Assembly: GCA_015680685.1 (NCBI GenBank)
Contig: MNCI01016412.1
Location: 1,685-65,684 of the forward strand
Length of the DNA: 64,000 nt
Direction of reading: 5' to 3'
Source of the DNA: Gnetum montanum
Taxonomy: Eukaryota; Streptophyta; Gnetopsida; Gnetales; Gnetaceae
Part shown: positions 1 to 11,309 of the stretch, one piece after another
Layout of the letters: every line of letters begins with the position of its first letter
Position numbering within the stretch: position 1 is the first letter of the stretch
Notes under the pieces: generated by a model
What the model was told of the DNA's origin: nothing
Seen by the model: the letters and a program-made list of their open reading frames with translations, nothing else
Database searches by the model: none
Made by a program: the position numbers and the translations under genes

Positions 1-760
1 TTGACCCTGCCTCCGCTTGAGGGCGAGCTGGAGTGGACGAAGGCAGAGTGCCTTGGATGGTCCGCACGTGGATCAAACAAGGACTTCCCTGAGCACCGCC
101 AAAGCGTTATACGCTGGGTTATACGTAAACAGGGCGTAAGCGATGAATCAGGCATGCACGGTGTAAATATAACGGGCGTGAATGGCGTAGGGCGTGAACA
201 GCGTAAACAGAAATGAACACAGCGTGAGCGTACGGGCGTGACAGCGTAAACAGTAAGGGGATGTAGGGCGTAAGAAGCAAACGGCGTGAACAGTGGGCGT
301 ATACAAACGGAGATGGATCGAAAATGCAAGCGGGCCTGAACGAAGGGTGGGCCAAATTGACGTAAAACTAAAAAAGAGCTCACAGCGAGCGTAAGCAGTG
401 GTCGTCTTCGGACGCGAACCGAGCGCGGAGCGCGAACGTGAACAGGCGTAAACGAAGCGCGGGCCGAATCAACGTAAAACTGTAAAAGAACTTGCAACAA
501 ACGTAAACAATGGATTATAGAGTTAAAATGTTGTGCACCGGTCTAACGCAGTTGTGGAGGGACACAAGGCGGACGTAAAGCCCCGGTGGACAGAGGGATG
601 CAGCTGGTTGACGCGATAGGCGAGGGGCGGACTGTGCTCAGCGTGCAGCATGCAGCGTGCAGGACTTCCAACGTAAGCGTAAGAGTAGAGGGTTTCAGCA
701 GCGTAATTTCTCTGGGTTGGCTCTCGTAAATTTCTGTCGAGCCGTAAATGTGGAAAACTA

Positions 761-771
761 GGCTATTTATA
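761..771 (-). promoter_or_regulatory. Minus-strand TATA box (TATAAATAGCC)
   Basis: Read on the minus strand the sequence is CCTATAAATAGCC, a textbook plant TATA box. It is the only strong core promoter motif seen in the first 1.2 kb. It suggests that this CpG-rich remnant was an LTR or promoter reading leftward. No reading frame downstream on that strand could be recognised. Confidence 0.45.
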
Positions 772-844
772 GGGGTAGGGTTACCGAGAAAAGCGGATGG
801 GGGGACACGTGGCGTATAGACCGGGCATTACAATTTAGAAACTC

Positions 845-975
845 GGTACACGCTGGGCATATACATTACAAGCTGGCATCCACGCTGGGCGTATACGCTG
901 AGCGTAAACGTTACAAGCTAGCGTGTACGTTGGGCGTACACGCTGGGCGTATACGCCGGGCGTAGACGCCGGGCG
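845..975. repeat. 13-bp tandem repeat array 1
   Basis: Degenerate tandem units of about 13 bp with consensus CTGGGCGTATACG, differing mostly at the TATA/AAA/TGT positions. Nearly every unit keeps the GGGCGT core. One or two spacers with TTACAAGCT interrupt the array. Confidence 0.7.
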
Positions 976-1074
976 TAGAGATTGACGGATGTCCACTTGC
1001 TTCAATCCTTGCTCTTTGGTGTAATCTTCATGTTGCCATTGGAAATCCTGTCGTCGAGCGTGTGCCCCTACCAT

Positions 1075-1168
1075 ACCTGGGCGTGTACAGTGAGCGTAGA
1101 CGCTGGGCGTGAATGCTGGGCGTGTACGCTGGGCGTGAACGCTGGGCGTAAACGCTGGGTGTGAACGC
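1075..1168. repeat. 13-bp tandem repeat array 2
   Basis: At least six units of 13 bp with consensus GCTGGGCGTGAAC, the same family as the array about 100 bp to the left. The unit period is regular at 1112-1168. The array ends just before the boundary with the ORF-X remnant. Confidence 0.75.
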
Positions 1169-1189
1169 TTAAAAGATTTTTTTGGTGTT

Positions 1190-1478
1190 TCACTAAGGCA
1201 CTACTATAGTCTACAAGAAAAATAAACAACTTGTTGTTGATAACATGAGGTTGACCACTGTGGAAAAGAAGAAAAACATTTTGGAGAAGAGCATCCACTA
1301 GTTAAGGAAACAACTGGTGAGGATCAACCATGACATGAGCTACCTCAAAAAAGAAAATAAAATCCTCCCAATGGAGAAGGCATGCACTATCCATCAAAAG
1401 TTAGCCATTGAAATATGCATGTGGAAAAATGAGGTCACAAAACATGAAAGGCTCAAGGAACACTTATGTAATTAGGTG
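1190..1478 (+). pseudogene. ORF-X remnant of element B', left part (coiled coil)
   Basis: This stretch is similar along its length to 51820-52085 in element B, which encodes the coiled-coil part of the accessory ORF-X protein. Shared blocks include the codons for a Lys/Glu/Asn-rich heptad region and the run ending in a Lys-His-Glu-Arg-Leu-Lys stretch. It stops abruptly at 1478 where element A begins and continues, in register with the element B copy, at 18553. It is an older element's gene split by the A insertion. Stops are present, so it is not functional. Confidence 0.8.
1474..1478. repeat. Target site duplication of element A, left (AGGTG)
   Basis: AGGTG precedes the 5' LTR, and the same five bases follow the 3' LTR at 18548-18552. 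The uninterrupted homologue near 52085 carries AGGTGGGCATG once, which confirms that five bases were duplicated on insertion. Confidence 0.95.
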
Positions 1479-3019
1479 TGAAACACCGTAGAAATTGCGA
1501 ATTGGCCTCAGGAAAAGACTCGCAATTCGGGTGGAAGTTTGTGATAGCAATTCAGAAGACAGAACAAAGCAAAGAGGTGTGTAGCATCAAGTTTCCGAGT
1601 TTCTCACAGATTTTAAACTTACTTTGTTTTCTCTCTTTACGCTACATTACGCAACATAGCATAGTGTCGCTCAGCGTAATTCTGTTTAGCGTAGCCCGAT
1701 ATCAGGAAGAAACTTACTTCGGTAGTTTTGACGAAGTTTAAAGTTTAAAACTTGTCGCATATTCGGCTAAGTCTTTTGCTCAGGGCCGAGTTTACGCTCC
1801 GTTACGCAGAGCAGCGTAATGAGCTTCAAAGAAGAAAAAGTCAGAGTAAAAGGAAGAGCTACAGATTGATTTCTTTTCTTTGCAAATTGGTTGCTTTATG
1901 CTTATTATGCTACGTAGTGTGGACAAGCATAATTCATTGTAAAGTTGACCATTTTTATGCTCTATTACGCTTTACAGTGTAAATAAGCATAAAATAGCTG
2001 GCATCAACTACTCCCATGCTCTATTATGCTCTGCCACGTGACGTAGCATAAACAAGTGTAACACAGTATAAAGCCGGTTAAAGCAGTTACGCATTTGCTA
2101 TCCACACACACAATATGCTGATAAGCGTATAATCATGAAGCAACTTCGGCAAAAGTGTTGATAGCGCACGTTGCAATGTGACGCGACATAGCCAGTTTCA
2201 ACATAAAGTTGGTCAAGTTAACGGTATTTTGAAGGTTTGAAACATGTGTCATCAAGGCCATGCCTTCTCCACATGTTGTTGAACTTATAAATACTCCAGT
2301 TGGCAAAGAAACAAAGGCCTGGCGTCTTTATCTTTTGGTAGCATCACCTTTTAGCAGAGACAGAAGACATTTTGCTTGAGCATTGGCAGCAGGAGCGATT
2401 AGTCCTTTGGCGAAAACACAACTCTCTCCATTGGCGATTATTGGTAGTTTGAGCAGAGACTCACGAAGGAAAAAAGAGCAGATCAGAGATCGAGAGATCA
2501 TCTGGTGCGATTTGTAAGGTTTATTGATCAGAAACATTTGATCAATAGACATTAGAGCTTGACCTTCCTTGCATCCCATCTCTGGCTTACGAGGTAGATT
2601 GAACTCCATTCTGTACTCATTGTTCAATAATTTTCTTGTTATTTTATGTATACTTCGCACAAGATAAGCGGAGCTTTTCCATTGGAAATTTGTATGCAAT
2701 GTACCTAGTTTTCGGGTAAAAGTATAGATCTTGGAATTGTACATTTTCCTTAAATTTGATCCTTCCTATCGTGTTGACGTTGTTGTTATCTACATTGTTT
2801 TCTTCTCCTTTGGAAATTCACCGAATCAAATTGTTCCATGGAATATTTACAATATTCATCAATTTACTAATCGAGTAAGTCCCTATCTGATCGACAAGAT
2901 CATTCAGGGCACTATGGATTCATTTCCTCCAGCATGGCCCTCACACGGATCCGTGGTTAAGACTGTGTACACGGATTTTTGTTTGGTATTTTCAGCTACC
3001 GACATTTTCGGTCATTACA
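1479..3019 (+). repeat. 5' LTR of element A
   Basis: Starts TGAAACACC and ends TTACA, giving TG...CA termini, and matches 16957-18547 throughout. It is rich in TTACGC/GCGTAA words, for example in the U3 part around 1640-1700. Compared with the right LTR, many TACGC words have become TATGC, as expected from decay of methylated CpG. The short open frames inside it are incidental. Confidence 0.93.
2286..2293 (+). promoter_or_regulatory. TATA box of element A 5' LTR
   Basis: TATAAATA followed by CTCC, conserved at the matching place in the right LTR (17771-17778). It would drive transcription of the genomic RNA, with the start expected about 30 bp downstream. Confidence 0.7.
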
Positions 3020-3025
3020 GTTTTC

Positions 3026-3042
3026 TGGCACTAGAAGGAGGG
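3026..3042 (+). promoter_or_regulatory. Primer binding site of element A
   Basis: TGGCACTAGAAGGAGGG begins 6 bp after the LTR terminus and with TGG, as expected for pairing with a tRNA 3' CCA end. The identical 17-mer occurs at the matching position in element E (55833). I do not recognise the tRNA. It is not the TGGCGCCGTTGCCGGGGA type, whose relatives occur in elements B, C and D. Confidence 0.8.
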
Positions 3043-3271
3043 CCTAGGCTCCAATTTGTATTTTACGGATAGCCCTGTTAGCGATCTATACCTACCGTCT
3101 CTAAAAACGTGAACGTAATACCTCTAGGGAAGTTTACAGAAAATCGTGCGGTGTAGATCGGTCACAGTAACGATTCCTTTGGAATCCTACAAGGTGGAAA
3201 GCCTAATCGCGATCTTCTTTGTCCATCGCTTTTTAGATCCAGTCACTTGTCACTGTTAATCTATTTGACTA

Positions 3272-6049
3272 ATGGATTTTGCATACACAACCACAGCTAC
3301 CATGATTACCACTGACTCAAGTGCCACATCTGTGAATCCCATCGCCACCACTGGACCAGCCTCTAGTGTTATAGGACCTCAGGGACCATCGTGTCGTTCT
3401 TTGAGGTTACAGGGCAAAGATCCTGTATTCACCGTCATGACACCCAAGGAATATAATTTTATTTGCGTTAAGATTCAGGCAAAGCTTGCTCTCAGCCAAG
3501 CTGAGATCGAAGCGAAAAGAAACTTTGAGCTGATCCACAGAGGGGGTCAATATTTCACCCCTACCACCTACGACATCATCCCCCTGACAGAACATAAACA
3601 TGAAATCATAACACAATTGGTCATGGCTAGGAGCCAGGCTACACGGTCTATGTTGGAACCTCAGAACGGGGAAGAAGAGGAAGATGAACTTGCAGCCCAG
3701 TCTAAACATTCATACCACACTCTTAGTCCCCATACGTACATAAATCCCCTATTTAGCCTCATAGGAGAAGCTGCCCACCTTAATCTAGCCATGACCACTC
3801 AAACTCACATTCCTGTCATCCTGCAGGCCACTATGCAATCATCTATCCTGCAGGTGCAAATACCACCCCAAAATAATATGGGGGCGATCTCATCACCACG
3901 CGTACTCAGTATTCCGTCGGTGGTGCCTGCGTCCACCGCACCCTATTACATCCCTCAAGTGCAATCCCACGTCGTGCTTATGACCTGCCCAGTACAAAAT
4001 TCGATGCAATCCTTCTCATTGCCACCCCCTGCAAGGCAACCCACTGTTCAGTCGCAGCAATCCGTTCAACAGCCCACGACTGGTTAGTGGATCCCGCCTA
4101 TTTCACATAATCAGTCCGTGTTATATGGTGCACAACCCTTAGCCGCACCCACTACGCATGTCTCACAATATCCTCACAATCTCTACCCTCCACATCCGAT
4201 GGCAGCCAATCCCTCTGCTCAACCCGGTGGGTGGTGGCTTCCACAAGCTACTTCATCTGCAGGAATAGCCCCCGTAGCACCGCCTGTCACCCAAACTATC
4301 GCGCAATTCCCATTGCCTAGTGTAGCCCTTTTCAGGTCAACCCCTTGCTCCTCCTACACAGACATCTTCATCAATAGGTTTAGATCAAGCTTTCTTACTT
4401 ATTCAGACCCTCGTGGAGGAGGTTAGACGCGTTAAGGCCGCCAACTCTGACACTATACAGATTATGGATTTCTATCAGGATGATCCCATTAGTCCAGCGG
4501 TCCCCATGCTGTCGTTGCCCCCGGGGATGTCCTTACCCCATTTCACTAAATATAATGGGGAGGGAGATCCTAACGCTCACCTGGTTACCTTTAGATTTGA
4601 ATCCTTGTTGCTACAATAATGGCCTCATAAAATTATCCATGTCTTTGCAATGTCTCTGGCAAGGAAAGCTTTGGATTGGTATCGAGCCCTCCCTTGCTCT
4701 TCCATATCAACCTTGGAAGAGCTTCTGACACAATTTGTGACTTGCTTTAAATACAACCTAAAGCCAAAGGTCACATTAGATCAACTTATGAGAGTGAAAC
4801 AGGACCCGCTCGAACTAGTCCAAAAGTTTATATAGCAATGGAGTGCTTCTTTGAATGAAATTCGTGAGCCAATCGTGGAGGCCCATTTGCTGGCCATTTT
4901 CAAAGGGGTAGTTAACGACTTCATTAAGTCTAAGTTGTATTACCTTTCCCCTAGCTCCTTACATCAGGCCTTTGCCCAAACTAAGAGCATCCAGGATGCT
5001 ACAGAGGCCAGCAAAGACCTGGCGTATGTCGCATATAAAAACGCTAATAACAAGGGCAAGGACCAAGGTAAAGCAACAACAATGATGGTAGCTGCACTGG
5101 CTGAAGGTACTAAGAACAAGAATAAGAAGGCACCTACGGTGTCTCCTGAGACCACGGCTAGTGCGAGCAGCACCATCCAAGACACATCTGTCGTTGAAAA
5201 GCCCCCCAACCAAAACCAAAATTTGAGCGTAAAGATCGCTCGAAGTATACAGCCTTGCTTGTAAAACATTTGAAACTGTTGAAACAACTATTAGGGGCAG
5301 GATACATTCAGACTAAGAAGGTATCCGAAGAAGCTTTGAAGCATCACAGACGTCATTGTGAACTGTTGAAGAATCCTTCTTTAGCCCTACCTAATGAACC
5401 ACCAGTTCTGAGGTCTTTCTTGCTGGACCGTTTCGGTGACTACCACCAGTTATGTGGTCACGACATAGATTACTACTGGGCATTGAAAGACAACATTCAA
5501 TGCATGATCGACAATGGTTCTTTGAAACTAGACTGCAGTAGTCCAACGCATCCCGAAAACCAGGCATTGCACGTGTACAAGGATCCGTTAAATGCAAATA
5601 ACGCACCATACACAATCAACGTGGTAAGTACGGATGGTGAGAGGAAGGCATCGCCCAAACAACCTTTCATTTTACGTGTGCCTACCAGTTCATCGCTGGG
5701 GATAGGCTTTTCATCGGTAGCCAGTGACGTCTCGAGGCCGCCCTTTGTCATTTGGGCACCTTCTCCGGATTTAACTCAGCCTCGCACTAACAGTAAAGCC
5801 GCGGCCACGTCTGTGCCTATATCTAAAGTGCCCTTCATCCTCAGAGTACCAAAACCACCTACTACCCCTTTTACGCAGGGGAAAACCTCTAACCAAAACC
5901 ATCCATCGCCACCCAATAAACAAAGGGAAGGAGACGCGTCAGTTAATGCCTCTAAAATCCATACTATGCTAGGCTTCGCTAAGCCTAGGCTCTTGGCCTC
6001 TGTCCCTGCATCTGCGTCTTCTAGGAAAGGCAAGAGTACAGAAACATAG
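3272..6049 (+). pseudogene. gag of element A
   Basis: Gag forms the capsid-like particle. The frame starts at ATG 3272 with a Thr/Ser/Pro-rich leader. It crosses a TAG at 4085, shifts frame near 4410 into the retrotransposon Gag core (motifs FTKYNGEGDPNAHL and ARKALDWYRALP at 4530-4700), passes stops at 4617 and 4833, and shifts again near 5250. A zinc-knuckle-like segment follows (LCGHDIDYYWALKDNI around 5455-5500), the usual GHD-x-x-x-C-x-x-LK pattern of Tat Gags but with Tyr in place of the Cys. A Pro-rich tail leads into the protease. Two frameshifts and several stops make it non-functional. Confidence 0.85.
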
Positions 6050-6118
6050 CCACCTTCCCTCAGCAGGAAGAAAAACAACCCTCTGACTGACGTTGTTCCG
6101 CCTCGAGAGATTCGTCTC

Positions 6119-7054
6119 TTGGGACGAATGGAAGAAGACAGAGGGGACAAACAAGCTAGCCAAGAACAGGATCTCCTCGACTTGTTTACACAGGTCAAAG
6201 AGGCTCTGAAACAAAAAAATACAACATTGAGCCTCTATGACCTGCTCATGACGTCTCAAAAACACTGTGAGGCCATGGTCTGTATGCTGACATCCATACC
6301 TATGGATGAAAGCTTACCAGTGGAGGAGGAAGCGATACACGCTGCAATGTTTCCCTCTGACGCTGAGTAACCTAAACCTATCTTGTTGACCTTTCATGAC
6401 AAATCCATTAAAGATGATCCTGAGAAAGGTCAAGTGACAAATGAACCCATGTTTATCACCATCCGGGTTGGCCAATATCAGATCGAGAGGGTGCATGTGG
6501 ATGATGGCGCGACTACAAATGTCATCCCTTATCCCATCGTGGATAGGTTGGGTCTGGTCGACCAGATCAATCCCACAGTGACAACGTGTGTAAAGTCATT
6601 CAACAGAGCATGGGTTCAAGTCAAAGGGATAGTGAGCATCGAATTTGTGGTAGGGGATCAATTCCCAACAGATGCTACATTCCTCGTTGTCGAGGAGATG
6701 CCTAGTTTCAACTTAATTCTAGGAAGGTCCTGGTTAGCCCAACTGAGGGCGGTTTCATCACCAATACACCAGGAAATACACCTGCCCTACGCAGGGGAGG
6801 AGGTTGTAATACACGGTGACGAAATCACCCCCAAGACTGTCAACAATATCGAAGAAGAATGGGGTTCGGAGATAGAAACATCCAATGATCAAACCCATCC
6901 CCGAATCCCTGAACAAACTGAAACGAATGATGATAGTCTAGCCTGGGCTGACCTACCATTTCAAGACGGTGGTATGGAAGAGTCAGGCCATAAATCTCCC
7001 TGCCCTTACACATCACTGAACGTAAAGGCCATCAAGAAACAATTACGAAGTTAG
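6119..7054 (+). pseudogene. Aspartic protease domain of element A
   Basis: A retropepsin-type protease that would cut the Gag-Pol precursor. It continues in the same frame as the end of gag, separated only by in-frame stops (6047 and 6368). The active-site motif reads VDDGATTNVI near 6500; the first Asp, Gly and Ala are in place. The second landmark, FNLILGRSWLAQL, is near 6710-6745. The C-terminal part is acidic and less conserved. The frame ends at 7054 and no RT follows. Instead comes a 5.3-kb region occupied by an antisense gene, so the sense transcript would need splicing or another device to make Pol. Confidence 0.88.
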
Positions 7055-7290
7055 CGATTGATCTGAGTGGCATTTACGCACATCATCATATTTCCATTAG
7101 TTGTCTGCTTACGCTTATCAATTTTGTTGTTAGTCTTCTTTAACATATACATACGTATTTACGCTTTCTGTCTATTACGCTATTTACATTCCTCATTTCA
7201 CGTCATTTATGCTCGTTGATTGCTATTAGTCACATTAGCTCAATTACGAAGAAATACACATTATTATCGATTACAGTTCCAGACTTACGC
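7055..7290. other. Spacer between protease and repeat array
   Basis: Non-coding. It contains several TTACGC words and is otherwise AT-rich. I see no splice site here that I would defend. Confidence 0.5.
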
Positions 7291-7292
7291 AG

Positions 7293-7460
7293 ATGGCCCA
7301 CAACGGCCTTAAACTAGTGGTGGCCCACAACGACCTAAAACTAGCAAAGGCCCGCAATGGCCTAAAACTAGTGCTAGTCCACAATGGCCTAAAACTACCT
7401 TGTATCTTACGCAAACACTACCTGGCGGCCTGCAATGGCCTTAAACTAACAATTCCATTC
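7293..7460. repeat. Minisatellite GGCCCACAACGGCCTTAAAC
   Basis: Four adjacent units and one displaced unit of about 28 bp with core GGCCTAAAACTAGT preceded by GCCCACAA. The core TAAAACTAG recurs in the long 3' array at 15255-15745 and once at 12000-12031, beyond the far end of the antisense gene. An open frame runs through it only because the unit lacks stops. Confidence 0.8.
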
Positions 7461-7644
7461 TACAGCAACGCAAACTATCCACAGTCTATAATGATTCTGC
7501 TTACGCTTTGCATGAATAAAGATATAAAAATAAAAAAAATAGTCATAACATTTAAAACCATACAGAAGATCTTATAGTCAACCTTTCCAACATTCATATA
7601 ACCATTGTTCAATTCCAATCAATAAAATCATGCGTAAATCACAA
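7461..7644. other. AT-rich spacer downstream of the antisense gene
   Basis: No gene is seen. It lies just past the stop codon of the antisense gene, so it should contain that gene's 3' UTR and polyadenylation site. No clear AATAAA was found on the minus strand. Confidence 0.4.
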
Positions 7645-9325
7645 TTACGCATCCCCCCTGGTACCACTATCACCCATATCCCTCAGGTCCAGCTCTAAGC
7701 CTAATAAATCATCCTCAAGTGGGCCGTCTCTTTTAGAAGGTATTCCTTCATGAGGAATGTCATCTTCATGAGGTCCTTGCTCTAACACTAGCTCCACAAG
7801 AGGACAGTCTTCGTCATTACGCTCATCTTCCTGTACTTGCTCACCACCCTGTTCACCTTCTTCGTCCACTCCTGGTACCTATATACAGTAAACACATCAG
7901 TAAAATCCATCATTGGATAAATCAGAAAATTCAAATTCAATAACACCCAAACTTACTCGTGATGGTCCTGCTTCCGTAGCAAAGGGAAGCTGATCTAAAC
8001 CGACCCATAGGCGCTGCATAATTTCATCTTCAGTTAATTCAGACCATACTCCATTTCCCAGAGTAGTTCCAGCTTTCACCTTCTCCTTTTCCGCACTAGT
8101 CCATCGAGGCGGTTTAGGGAAGAAGGTAGGGACTATAGTCTCATCCCCAGGAAGAGCAATCTCTGTTTCCGGGGATGGCTTACGGTCACCTACTCTTGGA
8201 ACTTCTTAAAGGCTTTGGATGCGCCAATGACGTCGAGGAATACCCACAAGGATTGAGCTTCAACGACAGAATCTCTATAATGCTAACGATAAGTGAGACT
8301 CTCTCACTTATACAGATGCTTATGATCTTTTTCTTTCTACCCCCACTCTTGCACACTTGCGTAGAAATCCTTCCAGTCTTGGATTTTTTGAGCTAATAGC
8401 TCTATTTGAATCCTCTACTCCACCAACTCCTGACTGGTTTGCACGCTGTTCCTAACTGTGGTCCAATAGCAAGAGTAATCAATAACAACTGTACGCCAGT
8501 CCTCTGCGCCCATTTCCCACACCTGCAGGAATTGGCATCACGATTTTAAGTCTCCAACTTCTTTGACCAGAGATGCCTTTTCCCTCTCTGACCTCTGCAG
8601 CCTTTTCCAGAGGTCTTCATTGACATTTTTACTCTCCCACAAGGAGCGAGTCGAGCGTAACGCACATTTATGCATTTCCTCATAAATGTTGTGTGGCAAG
8701 ACCACCTCGTCTGATGAAGGCTCCATTGTGTCCAAGTCAATGGGCTCCGTAGGATTCCATCGAAGGCGAGCTCCTGATAACAAACATTATCAAAACATAA
8801 ATAAAACATTACAACTGTATAATAAAATAAGCGTACAATAGTAGCAACAAACTAGCACCAGGACCGACGTGCTCGAGGCACTTAATCATATCATTGACAA
8901 CACCTTCCATGAAGGAAAACTTGTTAGGAAATTCTCCCCATGCTCTGCTTACAATGGCAGACGTGGATACACCTTCTTCATCTGTAGCATAATTAAGTTA
9001 AAATTTCTACTTATTGACAAAATTCTTTAAAAATTCTAATACACTAATTACCTCTGCCTATTACAGTGGGAGGTGCATCAACATTTTCCTCCTCCTCTCT
9101 CTCTTCACGCACAAGGGCCTATGCATCGCCTATTCTAACAGCTAGGGCCTTCTCTTCCAAAACTGGGGCCCCTTCTCCACGTCATAATACCATCACCCCT
9201 GTTTCAGGGGTCAACTGCTCCATAGGCCTTGCTGTTCATATCACATAATGCATTTAAGTGATTCAAAATACACTGAATAGAGTTGCGTAATACAGTAATT
9301 GTCATAACTACATCTTTACACTTAC

Positions 9326-10397
9326 CAGGCGGAGGTTTACTCCGCTGAACTCTGACTTGCACAGTACAACCTGTGCCACTTGCTAGTTCCACAGGGGCCT
9401 CGGTTAGCCGAGGCCATTTACACTGAGCTAAAGTGTCTACGATTTCCACCATTAGGCATTTCCCTCGTGAAGCATCGCCACTGTAAGTGGGAATCACCCC
9501 ACCTACACTGTTAGCGCCCCGCACTCGAGGCGCTGCCAAATCCCTTGTCGTTATAGACTGAGACTCCCCAATTCCCTCTAGAGGATCCTGTCCTTGGGTA
9601 GTGCCGAAAATATGGGAAATCCAAGGTTTGGATAGCTGGTCTCAGTCTTGCTGGACCCAGACCCCATTCCTTTGGACAACCAAAAATTTGGCAAAACGCC
9701 GGAGGCAAGCTATGAAGAAGGCGAAGTTCACATTGAAACGAGACTCAAGCTTTTGGCAGAGCCTGACCATTTCAGTTCATAACCCTTCAGCGAAATAGCT
9801 TGCCCAGTCAAACTAGGTTCCTTCCTCCATAACCTCCTACATGATACGGGCCTGTTCTATGGTAAAGAACCTCCCTTGTGAGAGTGTTTTGGGGAAAGCC
9901 CGGGCCCGGAAGAGGGGATAGATAGTCTTGGCAATTTGTAATTCAATCCTTTCACAAGGAATCCCCTTGGCCTCCTTCTTGATCCCCAGCCACTCCTCCA
10001 GCTCTTCTTGACATTTGAGGTTTCTCCTCTCTCTTTCCTCTATGGGAAGACCGTCAGAGGGGATGCTGAAAAGGTCAGCAAACAGCTGAGCGTCGATATC
10101 AAAATTTACACGCACGTGATGCACGTGCATGCAAAAATGTTCAACCCTCTCGTTGAAGGAGTTAACCAGCATTAACATTTTGCTGGCAAGGACATCAGGG
10201 GTTATGGTCAAAAATAAATGCATTAGCCTCGCTTCCTGCAGCTTGGTGACCAACACAACTGGGGCCACCGCATGGCCGAGCCAGCGTTGTGCCTCCTTGA
10301 TGTCGCCATAGCGGAAGAGGAGGGTATTCGCCTCGCAGCCGAAAATTGTAGTGGTAATCTCCCAGGATTCCCTGATTGAACAACGCAAGATACATGT
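9326..10397 (-). pseudogene. Exon 4: ORF-X-like globular domain
   Basis: The longest exon, about 355 codons. After a frameshift near 10310-10360 one frame runs to the splice donor at 9325 with four stops. Segments include DIKEAQRWLGHAVAP, VEHFCMHVHHVRVNFDID, FADLFSIPSDGLPIEE and FAFFIACLRRFAKFL. The order (hydrophobic strand, LFSIP turn, charged stretch, then CLxRxxxxA near the end) parallels ORF-X of element B (SYSIKVIADALNV ... CLIRTLWKHAKIL) and the kind of protein often filed under Athila ORF1 or plant transposon proteins. Function unknown. Confidence 0.55.
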
Positions 10398-10859
10398 CTA
10401 AGTAGCAAAAACACTATTACGCTACATTTCAAAAAAATAAACCAAACAAAAAAACAATATAATATCTTGTAAATAACAGTAGCAACAAAACCTTACCAGG
10501 GCCAAATGGCAAAGGAAATGGAGGAAGTTGCCTTTACACGTCCGCAATGGTAAGGGGTGGGTCCAAAGTCCATTCTTCATGTAACCACCTAAGATTCTAG
10601 CAATTTTGGAAAGAATCAGCATAACGGGTGGGGTACTCATAAATGTCGAAGGCAATCTGCCCCATTACACCAGCGCGTACGTTGCTAGTCGAGGTAAACA
10701 CCTTTATTGTCGTCTTGGTCCAAGTTAATGTATCATTATCACCTACTAACTTGTTCTCATGGATAAAAAACCTGTATCATACGACGTATTCTTATCTTAT
10801 GCTTTACAAATCCAGACAATAGACACATCATGACTATACCTCCAACAAAAACAACTTAC

Positions 10860-11309
10860 CCGCCCGAATAATACATTGTGCCTGGTGGGTTCTGGAAGTA
10901 AGTCGAGACATGACGGGCCACGAACAAAGTATTGTACACATGGTAATAGCTAAATTGGGCCATTTTTCAGATCCAAATTAAGCACCTCAACCCTCTGGCG
11001 CTAAGTTCACAGTCCTGGGGACGACCACTGTCGATAGCCCCGTCTGTCAAGAAAGCTAGGATTCCCTGCGTAGAACCCACTAATAGGTGTTCCAAACTGG
11101 CGCTAGCAATATCTCCCAATAGGTGTGACCATACAATAATGTTGTAGTTACGTAGTAAAAACTACAGAAACTCTAGCACGCCCTTTCGGAACCATATGGC
11201 CCTCCCATGCAACCGAGTCTGAGGGGAAGGAACATTAGGTACGATCGAGTTTATACAGCATAAAACCCTGACTATATCTAAGATGATTAAGACAGGTTTT
11301 AACATTATA
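10860..11309 (-). pseudogene. Exon 2: FCP1/HAD-phosphatase-like domain
   Basis: One frame with two stops (a TAG and a TGA). Residues KPVLIILDI near 11299-11273 match the start of a HAD fold, where DxDGT/V is expected; the first Asp (codon 11278-11276) is present and the next two key positions read Val and Arg. Then come RKGVLEFL, LLRNYNIIVWS (the usual site of motif II, Ser/Thr after a beta strand), and YNTLFVARHVSTYFQNPPGT, which has the shape of the NTLLVDD-x-P...NPP segment of plant FCP1-like proteins with the Asp pair lost. I infer homology from this order of motifs only. Without the acidic pair it could not act as a phosphatase. Confidence 0.6.

Larger units (their letters stand above)
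1..1185. repeat. CpG-rich remnant full of GCGTAAAC-type repeats
   Basis: No coding function is visible. The stretch is far richer in CpG than the DNA around it and is built from variants of a short GCGTAAAC/GGGCGTAT motif, loosely dispersed at 100-300 and in regular arrays further on. It stops near 1185, where similarity to the ORF-X gene of element B begins (compare 51800-52085). It therefore looks like the end of a separate insertion in the older element B'. A minus-strand TATA box inside it suggests the insertion, perhaps an LTR, reads leftward. Its other end lies outside the window, so its family is unknown. Confidence 0.55.

Noticed and set aside
845-1168. CRISPR-like spaced repeats
   Set aside because: Units are 13 bp, directly adjacent and degenerate. 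There are no spacers, and the context is plant retrotransposons.
3407-3709. 100-codon minus-strand open frame
   Set aside because: Shadow of gag of element A.
7293-7577. Repetitive protein with HNGLKL units
   Set aside because: Translation of the 28-bp minisatellite. No start context or conservation.
9837-10432. Several overlapping minus-strand open frames counted as separate genes
   Set aside because: Splice sites and phase show that they belong to exon 4 of one antisense gene. Two frames are open together near 10200-10390, and a frameshift joins them.
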